Numbered from the stretch's first letter, positions 24,717-34,939 are shown. The stretch is 64,000 nucleotides of DNA from an uncultured Porphyromonadaceae bacterium (GCA_902495075.1 CABUVO010000020.1:18257-82256), one strand, 5' to 3'. A program made the numbers and translations. The notes: generated from the sequence alone by a model not told the origin.

Positions 24717-26330
24717 ATGAACACCTTTATTTTAGGTTCAATTTTCAAGCCCGGCATCGCATGCTTTGCTATGGCTTCAGTTTTTTCATCTTCAGCTGTT
24801 TGGAGTGCAGAACGCAATCGTTGTTCCTCTGCTGAACTAAGATCCGGGAAGCGACCCAACATATTGTTTTGTGTAGCTGATGATGCCGGTCATTTCAGTG
24901 CCTATGGTCATCGATGGGTTAAGACACCAAATTTCGATAGAGTAGCCCAACAGGGCATTCTTTTCGATAATGCCTTTACCTGTAATTCCAAATCCGCGCC
25001 GTCACGTGCGTGTATGATTACCGGACGTAATTCCTGGCAATTGGAGGAGGCTGCAAATCATTGGTGTGAGTTCCCCCTGAAATTTGTTTCGTTTCCCGAG
25101 GTGCTTAAGAAAAACGGATACGTTACGGGTTACACAGGCAAAGGGTGGGGTCCGGGGATTGCCAAGACTGCAGACGGGAAGGAACGTAAGCTTACCGGCA
25201 AGACCTACAACAAGCATAAACTTACACCTCCAACCAATTCCATATCACCTATTGATTATTCAGCGAATTTCGGTGAATTCCTTGCGGAAAGAGATCCGTC
25301 AAAACCATTCTGTTTCTGGTATGGCGCAAGGGAGCCGCATCGTGGTTATGAATATGCCTCTTCGGCGCGTTACGGCAAGCAGCCGACTGACATAGATTCT
25401 GTGCCTGCATATTGGCCCGACAATGAGACAGTGCGTACCGACATGCTTGACTATGCCGTGGAAATCGAACATTTCGATAATCACCTCGGCAAGATACTTG
25501 CCCAACTGGACTCAATCGGAGAACTTGACAACACTATCGTTATCGTAACGTCTGACCATGGAATGCCGTTTCCACGTGTCAAAGGGCAAGACTATTATTT
25601 CTCAAATCACATTCCTATGGCTGTGATGTGGGGCAATGGGTTAAAGAATCCCGGCAGAAGGAATGATGATTTTATCAGTGTCATCGATTTTGCTCCAATG
25701 CTTCTCGAAGTTGCAGGAATCGACGGAGAGAAAAACGGCATGCAGCCAATAGAGGGCAAAAGCTTTATGGATATAATTACTGACCGACATGATGACTCCA
25801 TCGATCGGAGTGTAGTCATGATGGGTAAAGAACGACATGACGTAGGGCGCCCGGATGATCAGGGTTATCCCATGAGGTCTATCCTTAAAGGAAACTATCT
25901 CTATATCCATAACTATGAACCTTCGCGTTGGCCAGCGGGAAATCCTGAAACCGGCTATATGAATATAGACGGCAGCCCGACAAAGACAGAGATAATCAAA
26001 TCACGTCATAATCCTGATACAAAATTTTATTGGGATCTCTCGATGGGGAAAAGGGGAGAGGGAGAGCTTTATGACATAAGTAAAGATGCGTTATGCATGA
26101 CCAACCTTTATGGACTGCCGGAATATCAAGAGATTGTGGATGCTCTTGAAAAAGAGATGACGGACCGATTGAAAAAGCAAGGAGATCCGAGGATGTTTGG
26201 CAAAGGTGATATTTTTGACAAATATCCGAATATGTGCAAGGCGCATATGTATTGGAATCGCACACGTGCGGGCGAAAAAGTTCCTGCCACATGGATCAAC
26301 GAAACAGATTTCGATCCGATCGACTTCTGA
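24717..26330 (+). CDS. Sulfatase, serine-type formylglycine active site
   Basis: A 537-residue alkaline-phosphatase-superfamily sulfatase (S1 family). The N-terminal 32 residues are a signal peptide-like segment. Metal-binding aspartates occur in VADDAGH (55-56). The formylglycine motif is serine type, S-A-P-S-R at 93-97, continuing ACMITGRN, so an anaerobic (anSME) maturase is needed. Further ligands are in TSDHGMPF. The overall pattern resembles N-sulfoglucosamine sulfohydrolase-like members, but the substrate cannot be read from sequence. It is transcribed alone, divergent from the GDPD unit and convergent with the transporter/GDPD unit, and ends at a bidirectional terminator. Confidence 0.92.
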   Translation: MNTFILGSIFKPGIACFAMASVFSSSAVWSAERNRCSSAELRSGKRPNILFCVADDAGHFSAYGHRWVKTPNFDRVAQQGILFDNAFTCNSKSAPSRACMITGRNSWQLEEAANHWCEFPLKFVSFPEVLKKNGYVTGYTGKGWGPGIAKTADGKERKLTGKTYNKHKLTPPTNSISPIDYSANFGEFLAERDPSKPFCFWYGAREPHRGYEYASSARYGKQPTDIDSVPAYWPDNETVRTDMLDYAVEIEHFDNHLGKILAQLDSIGELDNTIVIVTSDHGMPFPRVKGQDYYFSNHIPMAVMWGNGLKNPGRRNDDFISVIDFAPMLLEVAGIDGEKNGMQPIEGKSFMDIITDRHDDSIDRSVVMMGKERHDVGRPDDQGYPMRSILKGNYLYIHNYEPSRWPAGNPETGYMNIDGSPTKTEIIKSRHNPDTKFYWDLSMGKRGEGELYDISKDALCMTNLYGLPEYQEIVDALEKEMTDRLKKQGDPRMFGKGDIFDKYPNMCKAHMYWNRTRAGEKVPATWINETDFDPIDF

Positions 26331-26344
26331 ACACCTTTAAACAA

Positions 26345-26382
26345 CATGAATGCGGCTGGTTGAAAAACCAGCCGCATTCATG
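26345..26382. terminator. Perfect 17-bp-stem bidirectional terminator
   Basis: Arms 26345-26361 and 26366-26382 pair perfectly around a GAAA loop. The core GAATGCGGCTGGTT recurs, partly decayed, at 36719-36750. Confidence 0.85.
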
Positions 26383-26414
26383 TAATAGCATAGAATATCA
26401 TTGCAGAAAAATTA

Positions 26415-26444
26415 AGGGAACCTTTCATCCCTGAAAAGTTCCCT
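26415..26444 (-). terminator. Terminator of the leftward transporter/GDPD unit
   Basis: Arms 26415-26426 and 26433-26444 pair with one mismatch; on the minus strand the hairpin is followed by TTAATTTTTCT, a usable U-tract. It lies 28 bp after the transporter stop codon. Confidence 0.7.
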
Positions 26445-26472
26445 AAACAAGATTCTTTACCTTATTAAACAA

Positions 26473-27828
26473 TCAGTTGTCATTACGTTTTGCGTTCCAA
26501 ACCAATAATGTAAGGAGCGTTGATAAAAGGGCTGCCCCGATCCAAAACCAGCTTACATATGTAAAGTCATATGTCTCCACTCCGTTTATGATAGTCTTAT
26601 TGCCCTGAATCAGAATGCCGTTCATTATATCCTGCAATCCGGCACCCAAGTAACTTGCAATGCCTACAACTCCCAATGCGGCGCCGGCAGCTGCCCTTGG
26701 GGCAATGTCAACCGCCATCAGTCCTCCTAAGAAACATATCAAGACTCCGATACCAAGACCAAATAATACCATGGCAATGAAATCAACAATGAAAACCTTT
26801 CCAGGCACGAGAAGAAATAGACACAGTGCTAACGTATTGACAAGTCCGAAAATTAATGCAGGGACATTTCTGCTTCCCTTGAAAAATTTATCGGACATCC
26901 AGCCGGAAAATACGGTGCCTATTATTCCGCATACGGAGCTGACAGATATTATAAAGCTGGCATCGAGAGTGGAATATCCTTTTTGAGCTTCAAGATAAAA
27001 AACTCCCCAGCTGTTAACGGCATACCTGCTGATATACATGAAGGCACTTGCCAGAGCTAATATCCATATTGCCGGATTCTTCAATACCGCCATTTGTGCT
27101 TCATTGAAATTCTGGTCTTGCTTTTTTGAATTATGTGAAACTTCTTCTTCTCCTTTATTGATTAAAAAACCTTGACTTTGTGGAGTATCCTTCATAAAAA
27201 GCAACAACATCATGAATCCAATAAGACCTATCAGTCCGGCTCCAATCATGCCATATCTCCATCCCATCCCGGTCACGAGCAACGCGATTGTGATGAAAGT
27301 TATGGCTTCTCCCAGATTATGTGACGCACTCCAGAAACCGTAATATGTACCCCTGTCTTTAGAGGAATACCAACGGTTTAAAGAGACCACTCCGGCGGGA
27401 GCACCCATTGATTGGAACCATCCGTTCAACCCCCAGAGAACAGCGAAAACGATAAACATATTAGAGAAACCCAGAATCAGATTAACCAGCGCAGTGAGCA
27501 ATAAACCAGCCGACATAAATCTTCGAACATTACACCTGTCTGCCAGAAAGCCATTTGCAAGTTTTCCGACGGCATAAACGAAAAACAGACAAGATCCGAT
27601 TATTCCGAGTTGGGTTTCATTAAATAAACCTTCGTCTACAATAGGTTTGCGTACAATATTCATACTTAGACGGCATACATAATACAATGCATATCCACAG
27701 GTTGCGGAAATGAATGTTGCCATCCGGATACGTCTGAATGTTTTTTCAGAGCGATCTCCAAAAGAAGCATCCGGTGCTGATATCCTGAAAAAATCAATTA
27801 TACGTTTAAACATATTTAAATCAGTCAT
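26473..27828 (-). CDS. OPA-family MFS transporter (glycerol-3-phosphate/sugar-phosphate antiporter type)
   Basis: A 451-residue, 12-transmembrane MFS protein. The signature region YYVCRLSMNIVRKP followed by LGIIGSCLFFVYAVGKLANGFLADR matches organophosphate:phosphate antiporters (GlpT/UhpT/UhpC), as does GLNGWFQSMGAPAGVVSLNRWY. Such carriers import glycerol-3-phosphate or hexose-6-phosphate in exchange for phosphate. The gene overlaps the upstream GDPD gene by 8 bp (or starts at 27813, avoiding the overlap), so coupling to glycerol-3-phosphate released by periplasmic GDPDs is a strong contextual inference. The exact substrate (glycerol-3-phosphate versus sugar phosphate) is not proven. Confidence 0.88.
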   Translation of the reverse strand: MTDLNMFKRIIDFFRISAPDASFGDRSEKTFRRIRMATFISATCGYALYYVCRLSMNIVRKPIVDEGLFNETQLGIIGSCLFFVYAVGKLANGFLADRCNVRRFMSAGLLLTALVNLILGFSNMFIVFAVLWGLNGWFQSMGAPAGVVSLNRWYSSKDRGTYYGFWSASHNLGEAITFITIALLVTGMGWRYGMIGAGLIGLIGFMMLLLFMKDTPQSQGFLINKGEEEVSHNSKKQDQNFNEAQMAVLKNPAIWILALASAFMYISRYAVNSWGVFYLEAQKGYSTLDASFIISVSSVCGIIGTVFSGWMSDKFFKGSRNVPALIFGLVNTLALCLFLLVPGKVFIVDFIAMVLFGLGIGVLICFLGGLMAVDIAPRAAAGAALGVVGIASYLGAGLQDIMNGILIQGNKTIINGVETYDFTYVSWFWIGAALLSTLLTLLVWNAKRNDN

Positions 27829-28717
27829 GAAGTCCTTTCGACCTTAAATATTCTATAAGATACGCTGGTCTGTCGGTTTGTATAATTGTTGCACCTATAT
27901 TGTTTATCAGATATCCATATCCTGCATCGGGATTTTTTAAGGACATGTCATCGTCGTGGCCGCCAGCCATGGTGTCCCAAAGGGTGTTGTACCATATAAG
28001 AGTACGCCCATCAAGCGAATTTTTTAATTTTAAGGGTAGTGGATTGGAATCATGCTTATATAATAACTCGAATGCCACAGGCTTCATATCGGAAATGAAC
28101 ATTTCAATCTGTTCTTCCGCATTGGGCTTGTCAAGATTTACTATCGGCATGTATATCACGTCTTTGAGATAATCTCCGAACTTTGCCTTAACTTGCTCGG
28201 CTGTGCCATTGCCTTTCATTATAATTTGTTTGGTTGTTCCCGTTTTTTGCATAAGTTCGTACACCATATCAAAGTATCGGTCAGCCTTGTCAAGGTTTAA
28301 CATTATTTTCCCTTTTGCATGTAGCAAAGCTTCTTCGAGAGTGGGTACATTATGAATCGTGCGGATGTTACAACCGTTTTTAAGTTTAAGGGTGCTGATG
28401 TAGTCCATTGTAGATTCAGATATGTTTCCCTTACCTGTAGTAGTGCGGTCAAGTTTTGGGTCATGCATCAAAATCAATACACTGTCCTTGGTCATATGAA
28501 CATCAAGTTCTACAATATCTACCCCCATTGCTATGGCATTGTCAATGGCTTCCAGAGAATTTTCCGGAAAGTTACGCCAATCTCCGCGATGAGATGCAAC
28601 GATTACTGATGACTTATCGCCAGAGAGGAGTTTATTACGTATGATTTCTGCCCTGTTTTGAGAATATAATTGACCTGCAGATATGAGGAAAGATAGAAAG
28701 AATATTAAAATTTTCAT
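27821..28717 (-). CDS. Secreted glycerophosphodiester phosphodiesterase (GDPD), second copy
   Basis: A 298-residue protein with a signal peptide (1-19, ending QLYSQ) and GDPD motifs His43-Arg44 (SHRGDW), Glu70 and Asp72 (VELDVHM) and His85 (MHDPKLDRTT). All catalytic residues are present. It is sandwiched between the OPA transporter (8-bp overlap) and another GDPD gene (15-bp gap), and the two GDPDs are clearly related but diverged, suggesting an old tandem duplication with different head-group preference. Confidence 0.9.
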   Translation of the reverse strand: MKILIFFLSFLISAGQLYSQNRAEIIRNKLLSGDKSSVIVASHRGDWRNFPENSLEAIDNAIAMGVDIVELDVHMTKDSVLILMHDPKLDRTTTGKGNISESTMDYISTLKLKNGCNIRTIHNVPTLEEALLHAKGKIMLNLDKADRYFDMVYELMQKTGTTKQIIMKGNGTAEQVKAKFGDYLKDVIYMPIVNLDKPNAEEQIEMFISDMKPVAFELLYKHDSNPLPLKLKNSLDGRTLIWYNTLWDTMAGGHDDDMSLKNPDAGYGYLINNIGATIIQTDRPAYLIEYLRSKGLHD

Positions 28718-28732
28718 AAATCACTTCACTAT

Positions 28733-29638
28733 TTAAAATATACGATAACCTTTTTTAGCAAGGTAATTTTTTAAATACACCGGATTGTCACTAAAAATGA
28801 TGTTTGCTCCTTTTCCCAAGAGCCATCCATAATTTTGATCTGGATCATGCATGGCACCTTCGTCATCGTGATTGGCATTGAATGATCCCCACAGCGAGTT
28901 TAGCCAAAGACGATATTTTTTGGTTTTTATTTCATCCAATCTGTTCAGCACATCAAAATCAGTAGTGGGAAATGTGACGCTTATTGCAGGAGATGAATAT
29001 CTTGTCATGAAATCATCAAGCTTGTTGTTATCTCCACTATTTCGACACACTAATACCGGCATTACTATTACATCTTCAAAGAGATTGCCATACAATCGTT
29101 TGAATTTATCATATGGGTCTGTAGTTCGAATTATGACCTGATGTCCACATTTATGTTTCTTAATGGTTTGAGCAACGAGGGGAGCAAACGGCTTCCATTT
29201 GTCAACCTGAATTAGGATATTGTCTTTGGCAAGCTCAAGCACTTCTTCAAAAGTCGGCATTTTAAGTCTGGTTACAACTCCGATAGGACTCAGTAGCCAT
29301 AGGGAATCCAATTGTGCTTTGGTGTAGTCACTGACAAGTCCGTGTCCGGTTGTGGTGCGGTCCAATGTCTCGTCATGCATAATAACCAATACACTGTCTG
29401 AGGTCATCTGTAAGTCAACTTCAATACCATCAATTCCTTCGCGAATACAATTACTATACGCTGCCAATGAATTTTCAGCCGGTGCGTTTCTCCAATCTCC
29501 ACGATGTGCGAAAACCATCACATGTCGGTTGGTTCCTCCGTCATTGAGTATATTGAGGAGCGTGTCAACTCGCGTTTGCGAATACGCTCCCAATATACAC
29601 ATTATGCCAAGGATATATGTAATTATGACTTTTAGCAT
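28733..29638 (-). CDS. Secreted glycerophosphodiester phosphodiesterase (GDPD), third copy
   Basis: A 301-residue protein with an N-terminal signal sequence (1-20, ending GAYSQ). GDPD motifs: His45-Arg46 (AHRGDW), Glu73 and Asp75 (IEVDLQM), His88 (MHDETLDRTT). It shares the HRGDWRN and HDxxLDRTTTG segments with the neighbouring copy. Located 19 bp after the SusD gene, so expression follows the SusC/D promoter and the enzyme probably acts on the imported ligand in the periplasm. Confidence 0.9.
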   Translation of the reverse strand: MLKVIITYILGIMCILGAYSQTRVDTLLNILNDGGTNRHVMVFAHRGDWRNAPAENSLAAYSNCIREGIDGIEVDLQMTSDSVLVIMHDETLDRTTTGHGLVSDYTKAQLDSLWLLSPIGVVTRLKMPTFEEVLELAKDNILIQVDKWKPFAPLVAQTIKKHKCGHQVIIRTTDPYDKFKRLYGNLFEDVIVMPVLVCRNSGDNNKLDDFMTRYSSPAISVTFPTTDFDVLNRLDEIKTKKYRLWLNSLWGSFNANHDDEGAMHDPDQNYGWLLGKGANIIFSDNPVYLKNYLAKKGYRIF

Positions 29639-29657
29639 TTGTTTGTACTGTTACTTA

Positions 29658-31382
29658 TCAAAAATTGGTGCTGTCAGTCCATCCTGGGTTCTGAGTCAAT
29701 ATACCTTTCGAAAGCACTCTTTCGCTTGCCGGTATAGGCCAGAGATAATCGCGTTCTTCTATCCATTCAACCGGAATGGATTTCAAGGCATGGATATATC
29801 CCGACTCATTATTTGTAAGCGTTACGTCACTTCCAAGTTTTTTCGCAGTCCCTTTAAATGATCCGGCGGAAGAAGTGTATAGGAGCAGATCATTTACTCC
29901 ATCATTATCCATATCATATTCTCCTGCGTTGGGAAAGTAGCATCCATAAAATGGTTTTGTGAGTTGCTGACCTTCTTTCCAACGGATAATATCCCATATT
30001 CTAAATCCTTCCATACAAAGTTCTATCGTCCGTTCTCGCCGAATTTCGAGAATAACACCTGTATTGGCGTTTTTGGTAACATTGGGATAGTATTCAATCA
30101 TAAGGGGATCCGGATTTGAATTGGCGTACGTTAATTCCATATGAGGCATCTTTATGCGATCTCGGATTTTATTTATAGACTTGTCAAGATCTGCCTGAGT
30201 TAATGTGCCGAGTTCGGCTTTGGCTTCCGCAAAATTCAGATATACTTCTGCCGCACGGAAAAGAGGAAAGTCTGTATATGCTTTGTTGGCTCCGTCATAT
30301 TCAGCTGAACCTATGAATTTTATCGGTTGATAACCGGTAAGAGAGTTGAGAGAATTTGGTGTAACCTTCGATTCTCCTACCTTAACATATCCGGGGCACA
30401 GAACTGTTTGATACATGCGAGGATCACGATCGGCAGTTTCTTGAGTAAAAATCAATGTCTGATAGTTCGGAACAGATGAAAAATAAGACCCGTCTTTCAT
30501 AAGATAATGATTCATATATCTTTTTGTGAATCCCTGGCGCTCATTAACTATATTAAAGGGAACACCATGCATCACATTTGCGGTGGAACTGTATGTGCGG
30601 GATAGGACAATCTCTTCTGTTTTTGCCGACAAACTATTGAATAAGTCGCGATAGGGTGTAGCGCCGTCAGAATAAAGCTTATAGCCACTGTTGGTTATGA
30701 ATTCTTCGGCTGCCGAGGCTGCAAGCTTCAGGTATTTATCTGCGTCTTCCAGACCATGATATTTCCTGAAAGTACCTTCAAAAAGCGCGACACGGGATTT
30801 TAAGGCAAGTGCACTCCATTTTGTTACATGGACAGCATCTTTACCTGTGGGAAGCATATCGATGGCTCTGTCAAGATCCTCCATGATGTGGGTCATTACA
30901 ACTTCGCGTGAGTCTCGAGCTTTGTAGAGCAGTTCCTCATCCTTGCTTCCTATTATTTGATCATACCATGGTACATCTCCATATCTGCGCACCTTTACAA
31001 AATAAAAATACGCGCGATGCCAGTATGCCACACCTTCATATTTTTTCTTTGCCTCCGGGTCGGTACATTTGTCCGTATTTTGTAAAAAATAATTTATATC
31101 ACGCAGTTTGGTCCATGTCCAGCCACTTTCATCAGCTGCCGAGCGTTGTCCCATCAATAGATCTCCAAGGGTCTGATCAATATTGTCGTCTGCATTAGTG
31201 CCAACGACAGTCTCTGCATTGTCGAGTTGTGAGTAAAACCCATTTGTCCAGAGTTCAAGCTGGGCTCCATTCTCAAAATAAGCTTCCGGACTCAAAGTGT
31301 CTTCTGGTGTCCTCGTAAGATCATAACTTGAAAGAACTGCTACAGACAAGAATCCTATTATATATTTAGATTTAAGTTTCAT
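29658..31382 (-). CDS. SusD/RagB-family protein lacking the lipobox cysteine
   Basis: A 574-residue SusD homologue with the family N-terminus LTRTPEDTLSPEAYF, TPR-like helices (YWHRAYFYFVKVRRYGDVPW) and the C-terminal RagB region (RRERTIELCMEGFRIWDIIRW, YLWPIPASE). SusD lipoproteins have a cysteine at the end of the signal peptide, usually LSSCD; here the codon is TAT, giving LSSYD. A single G-to-A change from TGT would explain it. Without the cysteine the protein cannot be lipidated and would be released or held only by SusC. It is downstream of the second SusC gene by 35 bp. Confidence 0.92.
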   Translation of the reverse strand: MKLKSKYIIGFLSVAVLSSYDLTRTPEDTLSPEAYFENGAQLELWTNGFYSQLDNAETVVGTNADDNIDQTLGDLLMGQRSAADESGWTWTKLRDINYFLQNTDKCTDPEAKKKYEGVAYWHRAYFYFVKVRRYGDVPWYDQIIGSKDEELLYKARDSREVVMTHIMEDLDRAIDMLPTGKDAVHVTKWSALALKSRVALFEGTFRKYHGLEDADKYLKLAASAAEEFITNSGYKLYSDGATPYRDLFNSLSAKTEEIVLSRTYSSTANVMHGVPFNIVNERQGFTKRYMNHYLMKDGSYFSSVPNYQTLIFTQETADRDPRMYQTVLCPGYVKVGESKVTPNSLNSLTGYQPIKFIGSAEYDGANKAYTDFPLFRAAEVYLNFAEAKAELGTLTQADLDKSINKIRDRIKMPHMELTYANSNPDPLMIEYYPNVTKNANTGVILEIRRERTIELCMEGFRIWDIIRWKEGQQLTKPFYGCYFPNAGEYDMDNDGVNDLLLYTSSAGSFKGTAKKLGSDVTLTNNESGYIHALKSIPVEWIEERDYLWPIPASERVLSKGILTQNPGWTDSTNF

Positions 31383-31417
31383 GAATTAAGTATTATTTGT
31401 TTTTTATGAATATGCTC

Positions 31418-34400
31418 TTAAAATTGAAGATCAACTCCGAAAGAATAAGACCGGGAATAACCGTAACCAACTCCCGAGCCGCTGTTGTAAGTGGAACTTG
31501 TATTGGTCAATTCAGGATCTACAGTCTTGCAATATTTTTTCATTGGAGACCAGTAGAAAAGATTTTCACCAGTTAAGTAAACTCGTATATTTTTGAATAC
31601 TTTTGTTGATTTAAGAGGGATGGTATACCCTATGGTGAGATTCTTCAAACGCAAATAAGATGCGTTCTGGATATATCTGTCATTTGCTTCTCCTAAAGCA
31701 CCACTGGAATACGATTCATATCCTCTGGGTCTTGGGAAATATGCGTCTGTATTATTTTCGTTCCAGACATTGTCCATAAATCCGGAATGTATAAATGACA
31801 AGGAGGGGAAAGAATAGGGACCCCAGAAATCATATGCATAGTTTGTAGGATACCAGTCTTGTTTGCCGACTCCTTGGAAGAATACCGAGAGGTCGAAACC
31901 GGCATAATTGCCATCAATCCTGAAAGAATAATTATAACGAGGTAGCTTATTTCCGATAATACATTTATCACCCGGAGAATCAACTGTGCCTGAACCCTCG
32001 TCAATGGAACCGTTATTATCAATATCAATGAATTCTACGTCGCCAGCCATGAGCCGGTTGTCTTTTTTGCAATTGTATACTCTTTGGTTAACGGCTTTGT
32101 CATTGATACGCGCTTGATATGCCGCCGCATCTTCATCAGTGGCGAAAAGTCCTGCCACACGATATCCCCAGATTTCACCGAGGGTCATGCCTTCATAGTA
32201 ACTTGATATCAGGCGGTCAGGGTTGTTATATTTCGTGATTTTTGATTTATAATCTCCAATAGAGGCTGAGACTCCATAACTGAACGGTCTTCCTCCGAGA
32301 TCAAAAGTATCATTCCATCTTACATATAGTTCCCATCCATTTGTGCGCAAATCCGCGCAATTCTCTTTTGGCGTTTTTGCTCCGTATACAGAAGGCAAAG
32401 TCAGGGATTCTGTGAGCATGTTCTTGGTATCGCGGATAAATATGTCTGCGGTAGCGGTCAGTCGGTTGTTGAAAAAGCCAAGATCAAGACCCCAGTTCCA
32501 CGTAGTGACTGTTTCCCATGTCAGTGCTGATGAAATAGGATCAGATACTTTCGCATAGTTGGCTCTGTTGAGTCCATCAAAAGTGTATGAACTCATGATG
32601 TTGTCTGTGGATATTTCATCAAAATAAGCATAAGTCGCCACTTGTTGATTACCTAAACTACCTACGGAGAATCTTAATTTCGAGTTAGTCCAAATATTTG
32701 AAATCTTTTCCCAGAAACTTTCGTCGCTCATTCGCCATCCTAAGCTTGCCGAAGGGAAGAAACCCCATCTATCTTTCTCTGCAAAACGCGAGGTGCCGTC
32801 GAAACGTCCGCTTACTTCAACGAGATACTTCCCTTTGTAATCATAATTGACACGTGCAAAATAACCGAGTGTGCGGTACGCGGCAATATCCTGAGTCAGT
32901 GTTGACTCACCGGTAGCCACACTAAATGAACTCAAGTCTTTGCTCAGAAGGTCATTTTCTTTTGCACTCAATTCTGAAAGGCGGTGATCCTCATATTGTA
33001 TGCCGGCTACCGCCTTGAAATTATGAGCCTCTTTCCATTCATGACCATATGTGGCGAAAACATTAACACTATGGCGATTAATATTCTGATGAAGTTCCTG
33101 GTAATAGTCATAGATTGAGCCTGATTTAAATGTCTGCATTTTCCCATTTTTATCTTCATAGGTAAAAGTATTGCTTCGACGGTTTACAATTCTATTCCGG
33201 AAACGATATGCATATGATGCCGTCAGAACAAGATCTTTTGTAATGTCGAAATCGAGTTGGTTGGTAATCACCAGATCTCGGTTGCCACGTTTGTTATGCG
33301 ACTCATTAGCAGTCAGGAAGCCGGCATGCCCGGCTCCTAATGGAGAATTGGCTCCTGTCATTGTGTTTACATATTGGACGATGGCTCCCTCCGGAGTATA
33401 AGGCATAACTGCAGAATTTACATTGGATTGCAGACTGTGGACGGTCATTTGTTCGTCATAATAGCCGCCATATTTATAATCAGTTACGTTAAAATTGACG
33501 TTGGCGGAATATTTTACGAACGAATAGAGTTTTGCATTGAGTTTCGTTCTGAATGAATAGTTTTTATAGTTGTCTTTATAGATTTTAAAAATACCATCTT
33601 GTGACAGAAAACGTCCACTGACGAAATAATTAAGTTTTTCATTACCTCCGGTCACTGAAATATTGTGCTCAGTTTCGGGGCGCGTCTTGCGGTAAAAATA
33701 ATCATACCAGTCGAAGTTGGCATAAAATCTCAATTTCCCCTTATCGTCGCGTATTGCCCATGGGCGATCGGGATTCTCGGTCTCATCATTTCGGCGATCC
33801 AGAAGCATTTGCATTTCATCGTCTGAATAGCCCCACATTTTTTTACCTTGATACACTTCATAAAACTGATTGACAATATTTACATGGTCATATCCTGTGT
33901 GAATAAAATCTGTGGATGTTGTGTTTTGTCTCCATCCCATGCGACCATTATAGCTGACATTAACTTTGCCATCAGAATTTTTACCGCTTTTTGTGGTTAT
34001 CAGGATAACACCTGAAGATGCCTTTGCGCCGTATATTGCTGAAGCTGAAGCATCTTTAAGTATGGATATGGATTCAATATCATTAGGATTGATTTGATTA
34101 AGACTCACTTCCATACCATCGCATAAGACCAGGGGAGTGCCTCCATTTATGGAAGCCACACCACGTATGTCAATGGAATAATCAGAATCAAGACTTCCTG
34201 TGCTGAATGCAAGATTCACTGATGGATCTGCACCCTGTAGAGCACCCGCGGCAGATGCTACCGGACGATTGTTCACGTCGTCTGCCGTGATAGTTGAAAC
34301 CGCTCCTGTTAGGTTGGCGCGTTTCTGGGTTCCATAACCCACCACAACCACTTCTGAAAGCAGTTGTGTATCATCACTTAGTTCCACTAACGAGAGCGCC

Positions 34401-34939
34401 TGATGATTGGATGCTTTAATTTCTTTAGGTAAGCAACCTACGTATGAGAATTGTATGGTAGCATTTTTAGGAACGTTATTTAATAAATAATTGCCATCCA
34501 GGTCGGTAGAGGCTCCGATGGTGGTTCCTTTTACAAGTACCGTCACTCCAATCATAGGTTCTCCCGAAGAATCGACAACCTTACCCTTAAGATTTGTCTT
34601 GGAATCTTTAGGGTTGGTTTCTTTATCCTTCTCCTTGATTATTATAGATTTTGAGGAAATAATCTGATAAGATAGATTTGTTCCCGCTAAAGCTTGATCC
34701 AATACTTTGGAGACCGGAACATTCTGTAAGTTCACAGAAACGCGTTTCTGCCGCGGGAGAATTTCATCACTATACGAGAAAACATAAGAGGATTGTTTCT
34801 CAATTTTTTCAAACACTTGTTTCAAAGTGTTGTTTTCTATCCGCACCGTTATCAGGTCCTTGTCTTGAGCTTTCATGGATAGACAGGGCATGATGCACAA
34901 TAAGGTGAGAAATAGTAATTTAACTTTTAAGAAGTTCAT
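31418..34939 (-). CDS. SusC/RagA TonB-dependent transporter with STN domain, second copy
   Basis: A 1173-residue outer-membrane transporter: signal peptide (1-25, ending MKAQ), STN domain (about 28-98), carboxypeptidase-like domain (about 118-190, GEPMIGVTVLVKGTTIGAST), TonB-box region SEVVVVGYGTQKR, plug with KDASASAIYGAKASSGVILITT near 300, then the barrel ending in FGVDLQF. The divergent ECF sigma/FecR genes (35113, 35718) are the expected regulators through the STN domain. It heads a leftward unit of SusC, SusD, two GDPDs and an OPA transporter. Confidence 0.95.
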   Translation of the reverse strand: MNFLKVKLLFLTLLCIMPCLSMKAQDKDLITVRIENNTLKQVFEKIEKQSSYVFSYSDEILPRQKRVSVNLQNVPVSKVLDQALAGTNLSYQIISSKSIIIKEKDKETNPKDSKTNLKGKVVDSSGEPMIGVTVLVKGTTIGASTDLDGNYLLNNVPKNATIQFSYVGCLPKEIKASNHQALSLVELSDDTQLLSEVVVVGYGTQKRANLTGAVSTITADDVNNRPVASAAGALQGADPSVNLAFSTGSLDSDYSIDIRGVASINGGTPLVLCDGMEVSLNQINPNDIESISILKDASASAIYGAKASSGVILITTKSGKNSDGKVNVSYNGRMGWRQNTTSTDFIHTGYDHVNIVNQFYEVYQGKKMWGYSDDEMQMLLDRRNDETENPDRPWAIRDDKGKLRFYANFDWYDYFYRKTRPETEHNISVTGGNEKLNYFVSGRFLSQDGIFKIYKDNYKNYSFRTKLNAKLYSFVKYSANVNFNVTDYKYGGYYDEQMTVHSLQSNVNSAVMPYTPEGAIVQYVNTMTGANSPLGAGHAGFLTANESHNKRGNRDLVITNQLDFDITKDLVLTASYAYRFRNRIVNRRSNTFTYEDKNGKMQTFKSGSIYDYYQELHQNINRHSVNVFATYGHEWKEAHNFKAVAGIQYEDHRLSELSAKENDLLSKDLSSFSVATGESTLTQDIAAYRTLGYFARVNYDYKGKYLVEVSGRFDGTSRFAEKDRWGFFPSASLGWRMSDESFWEKISNIWTNSKLRFSVGSLGNQQVATYAYFDEISTDNIMSSYTFDGLNRANYAKVSDPISSALTWETVTTWNWGLDLGFFNNRLTATADIFIRDTKNMLTESLTLPSVYGAKTPKENCADLRTNGWELYVRWNDTFDLGGRPFSYGVSASIGDYKSKITKYNNPDRLISSYYEGMTLGEIWGYRVAGLFATDEDAAAYQARINDKAVNQRVYNCKKDNRLMAGDVEFIDIDNNGSIDEGSGTVDSPGDKCIIGNKLPRYNYSFRIDGNYAGFDLSVFFQGVGKQDWYPTNYAYDFWGPYSFPSLSFIHSGFMDNVWNENNTDAYFPRPRGYESYSSGALGEANDRYIQNASYLRLKNLTIGYTIPLKSTKVFKNIRVYLTGENLFYWSPMKKYCKTVDPELTNTSSTYNSGSGVGYGYSRSYSFGVDLQF

